Source of the DNA: JAAYEV01 sp964508195
GTDB lineage: Bacteria; Bacillota; Clostridia; Ch29
Assembly: GCA_964508195.1 (NCBI GenBank)
Contig: CAZDSH010000064.1
Span: forward strand, 1 to 8,436
Length of the DNA stretch: 8,436 nt
Reading direction: 5' to 3'
This document shows positions 6,482 to 8,436 of this stretch, in pieces. The position numbers and the translations under genes were made by a program. A model generated the notes under the pieces. That model worked only from the letters and a program-made list of their open reading frames with translations, was not told the DNA's origin and made no database searches. Numbering within the stretch: the stretch's first letter is position 1; each line of letters opens with the position of its first letter.

Positions 6482-8077
6482 GTGTCTACTAAACATATTT
6501 TCGTAACCGGCGGCGTAGTATCATCCCTAGGCAAGGGCATAACCGCGGCGTCCCTAGGACGCCTGCTTAAAAATCGCGGCCTAAGGGTGAGTATGCAAAA
6601 GCTCGACCCATACATAAATGTCGACCCCGGTACGATGAGCCCCTATCAGCACGGCGAAGTTTTCGTCACCGAGGACGGCGCCGAGACGGACTTGGACCTG
6701 GGGCATTATGAGCGATTCATAGATATAAACTTGACGAGGGATAGCAGCCTTACCGCAGGTAAGGTGTACTGGTCAGTATTAAATAAGGAAAGAAGAGGGG
6801 ACTATAAGGGTGGCACCGTGCAGGTTATACCCCATGTAACGGAGGAAATAAAGGAAAGGATAAAAAAAGTATCCGCCGATGGTAACATCGACGTAGTTAT
6901 AACGGAAATAGGCGGTACCGTCGGCGATATAGAAAGCCTGCCCTTCCTCGAAGCCATAAGGCAGTTTCGCCATGACGTGGGCCGTAATAACGTGCTTTAT
7001 ATCCATGTGACCCTGGTACCTTACCTTACAAGGGCCGGCGAGCTAAAAACAAAGCCCACGCAGCACAGCGTTAAGGAGCTCCGCGGTATAGGTATACAGC
7101 CGGATATAATAGTGTGTCGTACCGAAAGACCCCTTACCCGGGAAATAAAAGAAAAGATTGCGCTCTTTTGCAACGTAGAGCCCGAAGCGGTGGTACAAAA
7201 CCACGATGTTTCTACGATATACGATGTGCCCCTTTTGATGGAGGAGGAGGGCCTTGACGACCTGGTAGCGGACATGCTTGGGCTTCAGGGCCTTTCCCCG
7301 GCGGATATGACAGAGTGGAGGGATCTCGTAGCGAAGATTAAAAATCCAAAGCGCAGCATAAAAATAGCCCTAGTGGGCAAATACGTCGAGCTGCACGACG
7401 CTTACCTTTCCGTGGCCGAGGCGCTGTGCCACGGTGCTATAGCAAAGGATGCCTCCGTAAATATAAGATGGATACATTCGGCTAATGTCTCGGAGGAAAA
7501 CGTCGCGGGATATTTAGAGGATGCCCGGGGTGTGATAATACCCGGCGGTTTCGGCAACCGGGGTATAGAGGGCAAAATCCACGCGATAAAGTTTGCCCGG
7601 GAAAACCAGGTACCTCTTTTGGGGATAGGCCTTGGGATGCAGCTTCTAGCCATAGAATTTTCGCGAAATGTTTTAGGCTACGGGGATGCCCACAGTACGG
7701 AATTTCACCCGAAAACACGCCATCCCATCGTAGATATTATTAATAAGCAGGGGGATAGGGAGAATTTAAACAGCGCAATGCGGTTGGGGCTTTACCCGTG
7801 CGCCCTGGCGGAGGGTACAAAGGCCAGGGAGATTTATGGCAGGGATAAAGTCCATGAGCGTCATCGCCATCGTTATATGTTTAATAATAAATATCGTGAA
7901 ATACTAAGGGAAAAGGGGCTCATAGCAAGCGGCATTTCCGAGGACGATAAATTCGTAGAAATACTAGAGCTAAGGGGCCACCCGTGGTTTATGGGCTGTC
8001 AGTTCCATCCGGAGTTTAAATCCCGACCGAACCGACCCCATCCGCTCTTTAGCGATTTTATAAGGGCTGTACTATAA
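6482..8077 (+). CDS. pyrG: CTP synthase, with the glutaminase nucleophile Cys replaced by Gly383
   Basis: A 531-aa cytosolic enzyme that converts UTP to CTP with ATP and a nitrogen donor, the last step of pyrimidine nucleotide synthesis. The synthetase half (about 1-267) is canonical: TGGVVSSLGKG with Lys18, KLDPYINVDPGTMSP with Lys40, Asp72, TEIGGTVGDIESLPF with Glu142, and KTKPTQHSVKELR. The class I glutaminase half (about 292-531) keeps PGGFGNRGIEGK, Glu407 in STEF, RHRHRY, and His509/Glu511 in QFHPEF. The nucleophile motif, normally GICLGMQ, reads GIGLGMQ: codon 7628-7630 is GGC, one base from Cys TGC. The glutamine-binding frame thus remains but the thioester-forming Cys is absent, predicting ammonia-dependent activity only. 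Lys109 (Leu in E. coli and B. subtilis) and NSAMRLG (usually GGTMRLG) are further departures. The reading frame is otherwise full length. A base error in the assembly is the main alternative. Confidence 0.97.
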   Translation: MSTKHIFVTGGVVSSLGKGITAASLGRLLKNRGLRVSMQKLDPYINVDPGTMSPYQHGEVFVTEDGAETDLDLGHYERFIDINLTRDSSLTAGKVYWSVLNKERRGDYKGGTVQVIPHVTEEIKERIKKVSADGNIDVVITEIGGTVGDIESLPFLEAIRQFRHDVGRNNVLYIHVTLVPYLTRAGELKTKPTQHSVKELRGIGIQPDIIVCRTERPLTREIKEKIALFCNVEPEAVVQNHDVSTIYDVPLLMEEEGLDDLVADMLGLQGLSPADMTEWRDLVAKIKNPKRSIKIALVGKYVELHDAYLSVAEALCHGAIAKDASVNIRWIHSANVSEENVAGYLEDARGVIIPGGFGNRGIEGKIHAIKFARENQVPLLGIGLGMQLLAIEFSRNVLGYGDAHSTEFHPKTRHPIVDIINKQGDRENLNSAMRLGLYPCALAEGTKAREIYGRDKVHERHRHRYMFNNKYREILREKGLIASGISEDDKFVEILELRGHPWFMGCQFHPEFKSRPNRPHPLFSDFIRAVL

Positions 8078-8106
8078 GGCAGGGGGACGTTTTGTTTGCC
8101 ATATTT
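8078..8106 (+). repeat. GGACGTTTTGTTTGCCA repeat, right copy 1, abutting the pyrG stop codon
   Basis: Begins on the base after the pyrG stop codon and is inverted relative to 217-245 (28 of 29 bases identical, the first 24 exact). It is GC-rich then T-rich, but it has only a weak GGCA/TGCC pairing, so I do not call it a terminator. No other terminator for pyrG is visible in the window. Confidence 0.75.
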
Positions 8107-8134
8107 AGTGTCACGGGGACGGGGGTAGTGTCAC
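8106..8134 (+). repeat. Short direct repeat TAGTGTCAC around a GGGGACGGGGG core
   Basis: TAGTGTCAC occurs at 8106-8114 and again at 8126-8134, 20 bases apart, with a G-rich core between. It directly continues the preceding repeat. Similar GTGTCAC-GGGGACGG texts are common intergenic repeats in Firmicutes (recollection, not checked). Confidence 0.6.
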
Positions 8135-8181
8135 ATTATTCAATTTATAACCATAACTTATTCTGGTATTTTTGCGCAGTC

Positions 8182-8203
8182 GGACGTTTTGTTTGCCACA
8201 TTT
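8182..8203 (+). repeat. GGACGTTTTGTTTGCCA repeat, right copy 2
   Basis: Twenty-two bases, the exact reverse complement of 217-238, in the same orientation as the copy at 8078. An AT-rich stretch of 47 bases (8135-8181) with no visible feature separates it from the preceding repeat. Confidence 0.75.
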
Positions 8204-8209
8204 ATGTGA

Positions 8210-8251
8210 AGTGAGAAGTGATTAGTGGGTAGTGGGAAGTGGGAAGTGGGA
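8210..8251 (+). repeat. Degenerate 7-bp tandem repeat (AGTGGGA), array 1
   Basis: Six units in a row: AGTGAGA, AGTGATT, AGTGGGT, then AGTGGGA three times. Units drift on the left and are uniform on the right. The array runs directly into the GGCATTAGGCTAT end of the border element. It has no spacers, so it is not a CRISPR. Confidence 0.85.
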
Positions 8252-8327
8252 GGCATTAGGCTATTCGTAGCTGAGCTTACACCCGTGGTTCCACGCTTGC
8301 TTCGTGGGATGCGAAGCTATGCTTGAA
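8252..8327 (+). repeat. Short variant copy of the border element
   Basis: Bases 8252-8285 match 8370-8403 at all but one position (T instead of C in GGCTATYCG). The sequence then diverges into a different hairpin-rich stretch: CCACG (8291-8295) with CGTGG (8303-8307), and AGCTT (8274-8278) with AAGCT (8314-8318). It looks like an internally replaced or truncated copy of the element seen at 1-150. Confidence 0.6.
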
Positions 8328-8369
8328 AGTGGATAGTGGTTAGTGGGAAGTGGGAAGTGGGAAGTGGGA
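8328..8369 (+). repeat. Degenerate 7-bp tandem repeat (AGTGGGA), array 2
   Basis: Six units: AGTGGAT, AGTGGTT, then AGTGGGA four times, again leading straight into GGCATTAGGCTAT. Same unit count, same polarity of decay and same position relative to the border element as array 1. Confidence 0.85.
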
Positions 8370-8436
8370 GGCATTAGGCTATCCGTAGCTGAGCTTACAC
8401 CCGCATAATAAATAGAGCGCAGAGGGCGAAGGATCA
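8370..8436 (+). repeat. Border element, right copy, cut by the window end
   Basis: Starts with the 15-base end GGCATTAGGCTATCC, whose reverse complement ends the left copy at 136-150. Bases 8395-8436 match 1-42 at 40 of 42 positions. The remaining two thirds lie outside the window. Confidence 0.75.

Noticed and set aside
6482..8077. pyrG as a pseudogene
   Set aside because: The frame is open over the full family length, the synthetase site is intact, and it has a strong promoter and ribosome binding site. Only the glutaminase nucleophile and a few coupling positions differ.
8210..8369. CRISPR array
   Set aside because: The 7-bp units are contiguous with no spacers, and no cas genes are present.
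1..8436. Circular plasmid or phage with overlapping ends
   Set aside because: The 42-base end match has two mismatches and belongs to a dispersed repeat, and no replication or phage genes are present.

Overview
The window looks like chromosome of an anaerobic, spore-former-type Bacillota (class Clostridia, inferred). The evidence is two exported proteins with S-layer homology (SLH) domains, strong GGAGG-type ribosome binding sites with TTG and GTG starts, heavy use of the codons ATA and AGG, and a CTP synthase whose text resembles clostridial PyrG. No rRNA, tRNA, CRISPR array, transposase or phage gene is visible.

Layout, left to right. (1) 1-250 is non-coding repeat DNA: a strongly self-complementary element (1-150), an unassigned spacer, and one inverted copy of a GGACGTTTTGTTTGCCA repeat (217-250) just before the first gene. 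(2) 273-2900 is an 875-aa exported protein with three N-terminal SLH domains and a long run of beta-rich modules. (3) 3001-4548 is a 515-aa exported protein with the opposite order: an unrecognised beta-rich N-terminal part and three C-terminal SLH domains. A strong intrinsic terminator (4561-4592) closes this pair. (4) 4733-6205 is a secreted S41 C-terminal processing peptidase with PDZ and peptidoglycan-binding domains. (5) A near-consensus promoter (6239-6268) and a leader of about 207 nt precede pyrG (6482-8077). (6) 8078-8436 is again repeat DNA: GGACGTTTTGTTTGCCA copies, two arrays of a degenerate 7-bp repeat, and one short and one window-truncated copy of the left-edge element.

All four genes are on the + strand. 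The first three fit cell-envelope work: two wall-anchored surface proteins and one exported protease. pyrG is a housekeeping gene with its own promoter.

Two things stand out. First, the PyrG glutaminase domain is intact except that the catalytic cysteine (canonical GICLGMQ) reads glycine (GIGLGMQ, Gly383). If real, this enzyme should make CTP from ammonia only. Second, both flanks carry the same repeat modules in the same outward order but inverted, so the four genes sit between mirror-image repeat borders. The reconstructed border element is about 175 nt with 15-bp terminal inverted repeats and a ladder of nested stems. Both window edges fall inside copies of it, which suggests an assembly contig broken at a dispersed repeat.
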